The translations under genes and the position numbers were made by a program. From Virgisporangium aurantiacum (lineage in GTDB: Bacteria; Actinomycetota; Actinomycetes; Mycobacteriales; Micromonosporaceae): 64,000 nt of DNA. The stretch is taken from assembly GCF_016863635.1 (NCBI RefSeq), contig NZ_BOPG01000044.1:62001-126000 (forward strand). Direction: 5' to 3'. Positions 34,837-42,986 of the stretch are shown piece after piece. The notes beneath the pieces are model-generated. The model searched no databases. It saw only the letters and a program-made list of their open reading frames with translations, and was not told the origin of the DNA. Position 1 is the stretch's first letter. Every line of letters starts with the position of its first letter.

Positions 34837-35975
34837 TACGCACCCACCTCGTCGAGGCGGGCCTCGATGGTGGTGGCGAGCCGCTCGCGCAGGTCTTCGA
34901 GCGGCACCTTCGCCAGCAGCTCGTGGAAGAAGCCGCGCACGACCAGCTTCCGCGCCTCGTCGGACGGGATGCCCCGGGACATCAGGTAGAACAGCTGCTC
35001 GTCGTCGAACCGGCCGGTTGCGCTCGCGTGGCCGGCACCGGAGATCTCGCCGGTCTCGATCTCGAGGTTGGGCACGGAGTGGGCCACCGCGCCGTCGGTG
35101 AGCACCAGGTTCCGGTTGATCTCGTACGTGTCGGTGCCGGTGGCCTCGGCCCGGATCAGCACGTCGCCGACCCACACGGTGGTGGTCTTCGCGCCCTGCA
35201 GCGCGCCCCGGTAGTTGACGTTGCTGCGGCAGTCGGGGATCGCGTGGTCGATCAGCTGGCGGTGCTCCAGGTGCTGGCCGCCCGCGCCGAAGTAGAGACC
35301 GTAGATCTCGCAGTCGCCGCCCCGGCCGGCGTACTCGACGCTGGTGTACTGGCGCACCAGGTCGCCGCCCAGCGACACCTGGATGTGCTGCGCGCGGGCG
35401 TCGCGGCCGAGCCGGAACTTCACGTGCTGCGCCTGCACCGCGTCACGGGCCCAGTCGGCGACCGTCACCAGCGTGAGGTGCGCGCCGTCGCCGACGCTGA
35501 CCTCGATGTTGTCGGCCAGCGTGACGCTGCCGGACTGGTCGAGCACCAGCGTCGCCTCGGCCAGCTGGCCGACCTCGATGAACGTGTGCGCGAACACCGT
35601 TTCCCGGACTTCGTGACCCACGACCCGGACGGTGGTCGGGCCGCCCGGCGTGGCGCGCCGCGCGACGGTGACGAGCAGCGCCTCGGTGGCACCGCCGTGC
35701 GCGAGCGCACTGATCCGGTCGAACGGGGTGAGCACGCTGCCGATCCGGGGATCGGACCGGTCGACGACGGACACGCCGACGCCGGCCGGCAGGTCGCCGT
35801 ACTCGTAGCTGAGCTTGCCGGTGGGCTCCGCGACAACCGCCGTGGCCAGGCCGCGCAGGCGCTTGAGCGGCGTGAAGCGCCACTCCTCCTCGCGGCCGTT
35901 CAGCGCCGGGTAGTCGTTGACGTCGGTCGAGCGCAGCGCGTGGGCGCGGGTCTTCGGGGGCAGAACCGTCGTCAT
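34836..35975 (-). CDS. sufD: Fe-S assembly protein SufD
   Basis: 379 residues, right-handed beta-helix of the SufB/SufD family. Seen: HIQVSLGGDLVRQYTSVEYAG region, HRQLIDHAIPDCRSNVNYRGAL with conserved His, and C-terminal GHASATGRFDDEQLFYLMSRGIP. Partner of SufB and SufC in the scaffold. ATG at 35975 overlaps the sufB stop by one base. Confidence 0.95.
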   Translation of the reverse strand: MTTVLPPKTRAHALRSTDVNDYPALNGREEEWRFTPLKRLRGLATAVVAEPTGKLSYEYGDLPAGVGVSVVDRSDPRIGSVLTPFDRISALAHGGATEALLVTVARRATPGGPTTVRVVGHEVRETVFAHTFIEVGQLAEATLVLDQSGSVTLADNIEVSVGDGAHLTLVTVADWARDAVQAQHVKFRLGRDARAQHIQVSLGGDLVRQYTSVEYAGRGGDCEIYGLYFGAGGQHLEHRQLIDHAIPDCRSNVNYRGALQGAKTTTVWVGDVLIRAEATGTDTYEINRNLVLTDGAVAHSVPNLEIETGEISGAGHASATGRFDDEQLFYLMSRGIPSDEARKLVVRGFFHELLAKVPLEDLRERLATTIEARLDEVGA

Positions 35976-37396
35976 CAGCCGACAGACCCTTCCATCTGCA
36001 TCTCGATCAGGCGGTTCAGCTCGAGCGCGTACTCCATCGGCAGTTCCTTGGCGATCGGCTCGATGAACCCGCGCACGATCATCGCCATCGCCTCGTCTTC
36101 GGTGAGGCCGCGGCTCATCAGGTAGAAGAGCTGGTCGTCACTGATCTTCGAGACGGTGGCCTCGTGGCCCATCGACACGTCGTCTTCGCGGATGTCGACG
36201 TACGGGTAGGTGTCGGAGCGCGAGATCGTGTCGATGAGCAGCGCGTCGCACTTCACCGTCGACTTCGAGTTCGTGGAGCCCTCGAGCACCTGCACCAGGC
36301 CGCGGTAGCTCGTGCGGCCACCGCCGCGCGCGATCGACTTGCTGATGATCGTGCTGGAGGTGTTCGGCGCGGCGTGCACCATCTTGGCGCCGGCGTCCTG
36401 GTGCTGACCCTCGCCGGCCATGGCGACACTGAGCACCTCGCCGTGGGCGTGCGCGCCGGTCATGTAGACGGCCGGGTACTTCATGGTGACCTTGGAACCG
36501 AGGTTGCCGTCGACCCACTCCATGGTGGCGCCCTCGTGGCACACCGCCCGCTTGGTGACCAGGTTGTACACGTTGGTCGACCAGTTCTGGATCGTGGTGT
36601 ACCGGCAGCGGCCGCCCTTCTTCACCACGATCTCGACCACGGCCGAGTGCAGCGAGTCGGACGAGTAGATCGGCGCGGTGCAGCCCTCGACGTAGTGCAC
36701 GTAGGCACCCTCGTCGACCAGGATCAGCGTGCGCTCGAACTGGCCCATGTTCTCGGTGTTGATCCGGAAGTACGCCTGCAGCGGGATGTCGACGTGCACG
36801 CCCTTCGGCACGTAGATGAAGCTGCCGCCGGACCACACCGCGGTGTTCAGCGCGGCGAACTTGTTGTCGCCGACCGGGATCACCGTGCCGAAGTACTCCT
36901 TGAACAGGTCCTCGTGCTCACGGAGCGCGGTGTCGGTGTCGAGGAACAGCACACCCTGCTGCTCCAGGTCTTCCCGGATCTGGTGGTAGACGACCTCGGA
37001 CTCGTACTGCGCCGCGACGCCCGCGACCAGCCGCTGCTTCTCCGCCTCCGGGATGCCCAGCCGGTCGTAGGTGTTCTTGATGTCGTCGGGCAGGTCCTCC
37101 CAGGACGCCGCCTGCTTCTCCGTGGACCGCACGAAGTACTTGATGTTGTCGAAGTCGATCGTGGTGAGGTCGGCGCCCCACGCCGGCAGCGGCTTGCGTC
37201 CGAACAGGCGCAGCCCCTTCAGGCGCAGGTCGAGCATCCACTGCGGCTCGCTCTTCTTCGCCGAGATGTCGCGGACGACATCCTCGTTGAGGCCGCGTCG
37301 GGCGGCCGCGCCGGCCACGTCGGAGTCGGCCCAGCCGTACTCGTAGCGTCCGAGGCCCGCAAGCGGGTCGGTTATCGGCGTGATCTGCTCAGTCAC
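35975..37396 (-). CDS. sufB: Fe-S scaffold protein SufB
   Basis: 473 residues. Family motifs: WMLDLRLKGLRLF, GTVIPVGDNKFAALN, SFIYVPKGVHVDIPLQAYF, CTAPIYSSDSLHSAVVEI with conserved Cys, VSKISDDQLFYLMSRGL. No intein interrupts it, unlike in some mycobacteria. GTG at 37396 overlaps the 3' end of sufR by 8 bases, so repressor and scaffold are coupled. GAGGACC serves as ribosome site. Confidence 0.96.
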   Translation of the reverse strand: MTEQITPITDPLAGLGRYEYGWADSDVAGAAARRGLNEDVVRDISAKKSEPQWMLDLRLKGLRLFGRKPLPAWGADLTTIDFDNIKYFVRSTEKQAASWEDLPDDIKNTYDRLGIPEAEKQRLVAGVAAQYESEVVYHQIREDLEQQGVLFLDTDTALREHEDLFKEYFGTVIPVGDNKFAALNTAVWSGGSFIYVPKGVHVDIPLQAYFRINTENMGQFERTLILVDEGAYVHYVEGCTAPIYSSDSLHSAVVEIVVKKGGRCRYTTIQNWSTNVYNLVTKRAVCHEGATMEWVDGNLGSKVTMKYPAVYMTGAHAHGEVLSVAMAGEGQHQDAGAKMVHAAPNTSSTIISKSIARGGGRTSYRGLVQVLEGSTNSKSTVKCDALLIDTISRSDTYPYVDIREDDVSMGHEATVSKISDDQLFYLMSRGLTEDEAMAMIVRGFIEPIAKELPMEYALELNRLIEMQMEGSVG

Positions 37397-38123
37397 GAGT
37401 GGTCCTCACGGTTCGGTTACTCAGATTCCGGCGCGGGATGTGCGTGGTGCACACACCGTCGCCGTTGGCGATCGTGGCGAGGCGTTGGACGTGCGTGCCG
37501 ACCAGCCGCGAGATCACCCGCGTTTCGGCCTCGCACAACTGTGGGAACTCGGCGGCCACGTGGGCCACCGGGCAGTGGTGCTGGCACAGCTGGCCGCCGG
37601 TGGCGATCGTGGTTGCGCCGGCAGCGTACCCCTCGGCCGTGAGTGCCCTGGCCAGCGCCTCGGCCCGGGCGATCGGGTCGGCGCCGGCCTCGGCCATGGC
37701 CGTGCGGCACCGCTCCTCCAGGCCGGCGACCTGGTTCGCGGCGAACGCCGCGACGGCCTCCGGGCCACTGCGGCTGGCGATCCAGCGCAGGGCAGCGGAC
37801 GCGAGATCGTCGTACGTGTGCGGCAGGCCCTCGCGGCCCGCGTCGGTGAGCGCGAAGACCTTCGCCGGCCGGCCCCGGCCGCGGGGCGCGGTGGTGGCCT
37901 GCTCGCGGGTGAGAACCAGGCCGTCGGCGAGCATGGCGTCGAGGTGACGGCGGATGCCCGCCGCGCTCAGCCCCAACGCACAGCCCAGCTCGGTGGCCGT
38001 GGCGGCACCCCGTTCGAGCAGAAGCTCGGTGAGACGATCACGGGTGCGCCGGTCGGCACCACCCGCGGCGCCCACTCCGGCGACGGGTGGCGCCTGCCCA
38101 GGAAGCAGCACCACGTTTTTCAC
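37389..38123 (-). CDS. sufR: Iron-sulfur cluster-sensing repressor SufR
   Basis: 244 residues. N-terminal winged helix (RTRDRLTELLLERGAATATE, LGLSAAGIRRHLDAML, GRGRPAKVFALT). Four Cys spaced C-x3-C-x12-C-x27-C (LCQHHC, PQLC, GDGVC) match the cluster-binding pattern I recall for mycobacterial SufR, which holds a [4Fe-4S] cluster and represses the suf operon. GTG at 38123 is chosen: TAACGT at 38131-38136 lies 7 bases upstream. An open frame continues to 38189 but would pass through the promoter. Confidence 0.9.
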   Translation of the reverse strand: MKNVVLLPGQAPPVAGVGAAGGADRRTRDRLTELLLERGAATATELGCALGLSAAGIRRHLDAMLADGLVLTREQATTAPRGRGRPAKVFALTDAGREGLPHTYDDLASAALRWIASRSGPEAVAAFAANQVAGLEERCRTAMAEAGADPIARAEALARALTAEGYAAGATTIATGGQLCQHHCPVAHVAAEFPQLCEAETRVISRLVGTHVQRLATIANGDGVCTTHIPRRNLSNRTVRTTRD

Positions 38124-38130
38124 AACACGA

Positions 38131-38205
38131 ACGTTACGTAATTCGCGGGAGATCGGCAAATCCGTCTCGGGCGACGGGAAGTGATCCACGCAACAGACGT
38201 ACGAT
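38131..38205. promoter_or_regulatory. Divergent promoters of sufR-suf and ctaA
   Basis: Minus strand: TTGCCG (38159-38154), 17 bases, TAACGT (38136-38131), then GTG of sufR 7 bases on. Plus strand: TACGAT (38200-38205), then GTG of ctaA 8 bases on. Only 90 bases separate the two start codons. TTACGTAA (38133-38140) is a palindrome across the sufR -10 box and is a candidate SufR or other regulator site. Confidence 0.6.
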
Positions 38206-38213
38206 CAGGCATC

Positions 38214-39269
38214 GTGATGCCACTGCGCTTCATCGTTCTGCGGGCGCGGGTGTTGCTTGCCTCGCCATCGGCGCTGCGTCGCCTCGCGCTCGCCTCGATC
38301 ATCGCGAACGTCGGAATCGTGATCACCGGCGGGGCGGTCCGGCTCACCGGATCCGGTCTCGGCTGCCCCACCTGGCCCCGCTGCACCGACGACTCGTACG
38401 TCGCAACCGCCGAAATGGGCATCAACGGCGCGATCGAGTTCGGCAACCGGCTGCTCACGTACGTCGTCGGGCTGATCGCGCTGCTCGTGGTGGTCTCGGC
38501 GCTGCTGCAGCTGCCGCGCAGCCGCCGCACGGTCGTCCTCGCCGCCGCCGTGCTCGCGCAGATCCCGGCGCAGGCCGTGGTCGGCGGTGTGACCGTGCTC
38601 ACCGACCTCAACCCGTGGGTGGTCGGCTGCCACTTCCTGGTGTCCATGGTCATCATCGGGTTCACCTACGCGCTGTGGCGGTCGGCGATCGACGACGCCG
38701 CCCGGGTCGACGCCCCGCACGAGCGGCCCACCTGGAGCGCCCCGCGCCCGCTGCGGTGGTTCGGCCTGTCGATCGTGGCGGTCACCGCCGCGGTGCTGTT
38801 CGTCGGCGTGGTGGTCACCGGCAGCGGCCCGCACGCCGGCGACGCCGACGCAAGGCGCAACAACCTCGACCCCCAGGCGGTGACCCAGTTGCACGCCGAC
38901 GGCGTGTTCGTGCTCGTCGGGCTCACGGTCGGGATGCTGTTCGCGGTGTGGGCGGTCGACGCGACGCGGGTGGTGCGGCGGGCCGCCGTGCTGCTGCTCG
39001 TGGTCGAGTTGGCGCAGGGCCTGGTCGGGCTGGTGCAGTACCTCACCGACCTGCCCCGGCTGCTGGTCGGGGCCCACATGGCCGGGTCGTGTGCGGTGCT
39101 GCTGGCCGCGCTCGCGGTCCACTCGAACCTGCGCCGGGCGTACCGGGCCCCGCTCACGCGCGTCCGCGCGGATCTGCCCGAAGCGTTGACGCGGCCGCAA
39201 CCGGCGGGCCCGAACGGTGGAGCGCCGGCCAACGGCGAGGCCGCGCTGCGACTCGGAGGCAGGACATGA
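38214..39269 (+). CDS. ctaA: Heme A synthase (COX15/CtaA family)
   Basis: 351 residues, about eight helices. Turns heme O into heme A for cytochrome oxidase. Seen: GGAVRLTGSGLGCPTWPRC with the extracytoplasmic Cys pair, IEFGNRLLT, VGCHFLVSM, VVVTGSGPHAGD, LHADGVF and VGAHMAG; three of the four heme-His regions keep His, the first has Asn (EFGNR), which I recall as common in actinobacteria. GTG at 38214 follows TACGAT by 8 bases; ATG at 38217 is possible. Overlaps the next gene by 4 bases (ATGA). Confidence 0.92.
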   Translation: MMPLRFIVLRARVLLASPSALRRLALASIIANVGIVITGGAVRLTGSGLGCPTWPRCTDDSYVATAEMGINGAIEFGNRLLTYVVGLIALLVVVSALLQLPRSRRTVVLAAAVLAQIPAQAVVGGVTVLTDLNPWVVGCHFLVSMVIIGFTYALWRSAIDDAARVDAPHERPTWSAPRPLRWFGLSIVAVTAAVLFVGVVVTGSGPHAGDADARRNNLDPQAVTQLHADGVFVLVGLTVGMLFAVWAVDATRVVRRAAVLLLVVELAQGLVGLVQYLTDLPRLLVGAHMAGSCAVLLAALAVHSNLRRAYRAPLTRVRADLPEALTRPQPAGPNGGAPANGEAALRLGGRT

Positions 39270-40198
39270 GGGAGATCGTCGTCTTCAGCGGCAGCGCACA
39301 CCCGGCGCTGGCCGACGAGATCTGCGCGCACCTCGGGCAGCCGCGGCAGCCCGTGACGATCAAGCGCTTCGCGAACGACTGCCTCGAGGTGCAACTGCAG
39401 GCCAACTGCCGCGACCGCGACGTATATATCGTGCAGCCGCTGGTGGCGCCGGTGCAGGAGCACCTGGTGGAGCTGCTGCTGATGCTCGACGCGGCGCGGG
39501 GCGCCTCGGCCGCCCGGATCACCGTGGTGATGCCGCACTTCGCGTACGCGCGCTCGGACAAGAAGGCCGCGCCGCGCATCTCGATCGGCGCCCGCCTGGT
39601 GGCCGACCTGCTGGTGACCGCCGGCGCCTCCCGCGTCCTCACGGTGACGCTGCACGCGCCCCAGGTGCACGGGTTCTTCAGCGTGCCCGTCGACCACCTG
39701 CACGCGCTGCGCGAACTGGCCGGGCACTTCCGGCGCTACGACCTGAGCGAGGCCGTGGTGGTCTCGCCCGACCTGGGCAACGCGAAGTCGGCGGCGGCGT
39801 TCGCGCGCATGCTCGGCGTGCCGGTCGCGGCCGGTGCGAAGGAACGCATCAACGACGACAAGGTCCGCATCACGGCGGTGATCGGCGAGGTCGACGACCG
39901 CGACGTGATCGTGCTCGACGACGAGATCGCCAAGGGCACCACGATGCTGGAACTGCTCGACCGGTTGCGGGAGCGCAAGGTCCGGTCGATCCGGGTGGCG
40001 TGCACCCACGGCCTGTTCGCGGCGGGTTCGCTGGAGAAGCTGGCCGCGCAGGAGGACGTCCTGGAGATCGTCGCCACGAACACGGTGCCGGTCGCAAACC
40101 GCTCGCCGAAGCTCCAGGTCCTGTCGGTGGCGCCGGCGCTGGCCGAGGCGATCCGCCGGATCCACAACGGCGAGTCGGTCAGCGCGCTGTTCGACTGA
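39266..40198 (+). CDS. Ribose-phosphate pyrophosphokinase-like protein (divergent)
   Basis: 310 residues with both halves of the PRPP synthetase fold. FSGSAHPALADEIC start, HFAYARSDKKAAPRISIGARL (family YARQDRK.PR..I.AK), TLHAPQVHGFF.VPVDHL. The PRPP loop reads LDDEIAKGTTM instead of DDxIDTxGT, and the ATP-loop region RFANDCLEVQL lacks the DGE triplet. So it is a paralogue, possibly with altered specificity; the housekeeping prs is expected elsewhere. Co-translated with ctaA. It overlaps the convergent ATP-grasp gene by 20 bases. Confidence 0.82.
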   Translation: MREIVVFSGSAHPALADEICAHLGQPRQPVTIKRFANDCLEVQLQANCRDRDVYIVQPLVAPVQEHLVELLLMLDAARGASAARITVVMPHFAYARSDKKAAPRISIGARLVADLLVTAGASRVLTVTLHAPQVHGFFSVPVDHLHALRELAGHFRRYDLSEAVVVSPDLGNAKSAAAFARMLGVPVAAGAKERINDDKVRITAVIGEVDDRDVIVLDDEIAKGTTMLELLDRLRERKVRSIRVACTHGLFAAGSLEKLAAQEDVLEIVATNTVPVANRSPKLQVLSVAPALAEAIRRIHNGESVSALFD

Positions 40199-41120
40199 CC
40201 GCGGCGGCCACCGCCGCAGCCACCGCCGCCGCCAGGCGTTCCGGTGCGCCTTCGGACATGCCGAGGAACAGCGAAGGCTCGGCCAGCTCCAGCTCCAGGA
40301 GAACCGGTGCGCCGGCCGCGTCCGGGATGAGGTCGACCCGGGCGTACAGGAGGTCGGCGCGGTCGAAGGGCACGGCGTCGAGCACCCGCTCGGCCACCGC
40401 CCGTTCGGCCGCTGAGGGCTCGCGCGGCGCGATCTCCTCCTCGCGGTACAGGCCCGCCACCCCGACGTCGGGACCGGTGAGGAGGGCGCCCTTGCGGATC
40501 GCGTGCGAGTACCGGCCGCCCAGGAAGACCAGCGCGGTCTCGCCGGCGGTGTCGACGGCGGACAGGTACGGCTGGATCATCACCGGCCGGCCGGCGTCGG
40601 CCAGGCGCCGCACGTGGGCCGCCGCCAGGTCCCGCTCCGCCGGGCCGTAGCGGCCGCTGTCGATCCCGCCGCAGCTGATGGTCGGCTTGACCACGACCAT
40701 GCCGTCGGCCGGCGGGGTCCAGGAGCCGCCGGGCTCGACCCACTCGGTCGGCACGGTCGGTACGCCGGCGTCGACCAGCTCGCGCAGGTAGCGCTTGTCG
40801 GTGTTCCAGGCCAGCACCGGCGCCGGGTTGGCCAGTCGGGGAACGGCACCGGCCCAGGCGAGGAACCGATCGCGGCTCAGGTGGTAGTCCCACGTCGAGC
40901 GGACCAGGGCCAGGTCGTAGCCCGCCCAGTCGACGGCGGGGTCGTCCCACACCACCGGCTCGGCCGCCAGGCCGTGCTCCTTGAGCGGGGCGACGGCCAG
41001 CTCGTCGTCCGGGTCGAGGCCGTTCATGGGGGCACACGTGACGAGCGCGACCCGGGACGTACCCCGGGTCGCGCTGACGGTGGTGTTGGACTGTGGAACG
41101 GGTCTACCTCGCGTAGGCAC
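40179..41120 (-). CDS. ATP-grasp domain protein (RimK-like); start uncertain
   Basis: About 283-313 residues. ATP-grasp features: VVVKPTISCGGIDSGRYG, MIQPYL, GETALVFLGGRYSHAIRK, YARVDLIP and VLLELELAEPSLFL for metal binding. It probably joins an acid to an amine with ATP; substrates unknown. Start problem: the family begins with a strand like RVALVTCAP.., and that strand is encoded here, yet the first ATG (41027) lies after it. The nearest in-frame start before it is GTG at 41120, which overlaps the upstream gene by 17 bases and lacks a ribosome site. I give the GTG; ATG 41027 would lose the first strand. Confidence 0.75.
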   Translation of the reverse strand: MPTRGRPVPQSNTTVSATRGTSRVALVTCAPMNGLDPDDELAVAPLKEHGLAAEPVVWDDPAVDWAGYDLALVRSTWDYHLSRDRFLAWAGAVPRLANPAPVLAWNTDKRYLRELVDAGVPTVPTEWVEPGGSWTPPADGMVVVKPTISCGGIDSGRYGPAERDLAAAHVRRLADAGRPVMIQPYLSAVDTAGETALVFLGGRYSHAIRKGALLTGPDVGVAGLYREEEIAPREPSAAERAVAERVLDAVPFDRADLLYARVDLIPDAAGAPVLLELELAEPSLFLGMSEGAPERLAAAVAAAVAAAVSRTAR

Positions 41121-41427
41121 GGCGGGCCATGGACCGCCAGAGGTCGTTGCTGGGGCGCATGTTGTCCATGAGCTCGCGCTCCCACTCATTCTCGACGACG
41201 ACGCCAGCCCTGGCGCACGCCTCCCGAGCGACATCGGTGGCCGGAGCGAACTGATCGCCCCAGGCGCCATCGCCCCCCACGAGCACGATCCGACAACCGC
41301 GACGCCCGACATATTCGATGACTGCCTTCGCTCCACCGTGGTCGCCGGCGAACGACCGGAGCCCGGCAATGAGGCCACCGTCAACCGGCGCCTCAAGCGT
41401 CATCGTCGTATGGGAACCATCTGCCAT
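41104..41427 (-). CDS. Hypothetical protein
   Basis: 107 residues, no family recognised. A predicted alpha/beta protein: GLRSFAGDHGGAKAVIEYVGRRG, then CRIVLVGGDGAWGDQFAP, AREACARAGVVVENEWERELMDNMRPSNDLWRSMARRAYAR. No signal peptide or helix in the membrane. ATG at 41427 is chosen because TATCGT (41435-41440) sits 7 bases upstream, a leaderless layout; the open frame reaches 41493. Its last 17 bases overlap the likely start of the ATP-grasp gene. Confidence 0.65.
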   Translation of the reverse strand: MADGSHTTMTLEAPVDGGLIAGLRSFAGDHGGAKAVIEYVGRRGCRIVLVGGDGAWGDQFAPATDVAREACARAGVVVENEWERELMDNMRPSNDLWRSMARRAYAR

Positions 41428-41669
41428 GACGGCCACGATAAGCACATCGCGCCGCTCTGCGCCGGGTTTCGAAAGAGGTTTGTGACGCTGCACACTTGTC
41501 GATCACGTCGATTGGTGTCTGATTTGCCCCGATTCATCGAAACAAATGCCTGCTTAGACGCCTAGCGACTTCCACCCCTCGAAAGGGGCTCACATACACA
41601 CCGTAATGGGCCGCGAAAGACGGCGCGTCTGGGGCATTCCGGACAGTGTCGGAGGCCCGACAGAACTGC

Positions 41670-42674
41670 TCAGGCGAGCAGCGCGTCGACGGCCACCGCG
41701 ACGAAGAGCAGGGTCAGGTACGTGATCGACCAGTGGAAGAGGCGCATCGGACGGGTCGGTTCGCCCCGGAACGCCCGTCCAGCCAATCGATGAGCCTCGA
41801 TCACGAAGAGTGCACCCACGACGATGGCCGTCAATCCGTAGATCGGGCTCATGCCGAGCGGCCACATCAGCAGCGACGCGATCACCGTGAGCCAGGTGTA
41901 GACGATGACCTCGATGCCGACCCGGCGCATGCTCGCCACCACCGGCAGCATCGGGATGCCGGCCCGGGCGTAGTCGTCCTTGAACTTGATGGCCAGCGCG
42001 TAGAAGTGCGGCGGCTGCCAGAGGAAGACCACCGCGAACAGCGCCCACGCCCGCACGTCGAGGCCGCCGGTGACCGCGGCCCAGCCGATGAGCACCGGTG
42101 CCGCCCCGCAGGCGCCGCCCCACACCGTGTTGGCCGGCGTGGTGCGCTTGAGCCACATCGTGTAGACGAGGTCGTAGTAGGCGATGGCGCCGACCGTCAG
42201 CGCGGTGGCCAGCGGATTGGTGAACGCCGCCATGAGAGCGGTGGACACGAGCCCGAGCACCAGACCGAACACCAGCGCGTTGCGCGGCGAGACGGTGTGG
42301 GTGACGAGCGGCCGGCGGGCCGTGCGCTTCATCAGGGGATCGATGTCGCGGTCGATGTAGCAGTTGAGCGCGTTGGCCGCACCGGCCGCGAGCGCGCCGC
42401 CCACCAGGACCACCACGAGCGTGGTGACCGGTGGCAGCCCACCCGCGGCGAGGAACATCGTCGGCAGCGTGGTGACCAGGAGCAGTTCGACGATGCGCGG
42501 CTTGGTGAGCGTCAGATATGCCTTTGCGACCGCGCCGTAGCGCGGTCGTGCCGCCGCGCGGGCACGCTTCCGGGCCTCGGCCAGTGCGCCGGGCGAAACG
42601 GGACGCAAGGGAAGGTCAGCAGCGGTGAGGACGGCGTTGCGAGACCGGCCGGACTGCTCGGTAACCGCCGTCAC
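41670..42674 (-). CDS. ctaB: Protoheme IX farnesyltransferase (heme O synthase)
   Basis: 334 residues, UbiA-type prenyltransferase with about nine helices. First Asp motif in NALNCYIDRDIDPLMKRT; second region FKDDYARAGIPMLP. Adds a farnesyl group to heme B, giving heme O for CtaA. A 45-residue hydrophilic N terminus precedes the first helix. GTG start with GGGGTGGG nearby. Divergent from tkt, the usual actinobacterial arrangement. Upstream 41428-41669 (242 bases) holds a small CCCCT-CGAA-AGGGG hairpin (41575-41588) and nothing else clear. Confidence 0.95.
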   Translation of the reverse strand: MTAVTEQSGRSRNAVLTAADLPLRPVSPGALAEARKRARAAARPRYGAVAKAYLTLTKPRIVELLLVTTLPTMFLAAGGLPPVTTLVVVLVGGALAAGAANALNCYIDRDIDPLMKRTARRPLVTHTVSPRNALVFGLVLGLVSTALMAAFTNPLATALTVGAIAYYDLVYTMWLKRTTPANTVWGGACGAAPVLIGWAAVTGGLDVRAWALFAVVFLWQPPHFYALAIKFKDDYARAGIPMLPVVASMRRVGIEVIVYTWLTVIASLLMWPLGMSPIYGLTAIVVGALFVIEAHRLAGRAFRGEPTRPMRLFHWSITYLTLLFVAVAVDALLA

Positions 42675-42986
42675 ACACCCACCCCGAAATCGCTTGGTTT
42701 GCCGACCTTCGCGTTACGCGGCGGCCCTTGCGCATCCTAGAACAGCGCAAACGCGCCCCGGGGCGCGGCCCGCAAGATCCGTGCGGACCCGGAACCCCGC
42801 CGGCGTCCGTATGAAGAACGTCGGGCTAAAAACCGACTAAGTGAGCCTCGTTCACCGCCCCGGCCGGTGTTCAATAAGCCCAATGCCCGGCATGCGGGCA
42901 ATGGGCAATCCGAAGGGTTCTCGGCCCAGGTGGTGGGTAGGGTCACGAGTGAGACATCAAATCGTTATTGAGGAGCAGCGAGCGCC
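42675..42986. other. Intergenic region between ctaB and tkt with a hairpin at 42878-42906
   Basis: 312 bases with divergent promoters expected. A 12-bp stem with one A-A mismatch (GCCCAATGCCCG, loop of 5, CGGGCAATGGGC) lies at 42878-42906, about 80 bases before tkt. A CGCCCCGGGGCG palindrome sits near 42755. The tkt ribosome site is GAGGAG, about 11 bases before its GTG. No gene is seen. Confidence 0.5.

Noticed and set aside
36164..37642. 492-codon plus-strand frame opposite sufB and sufR
   Set aside because: Antisense shadow; sense genes carry all SUF motifs.
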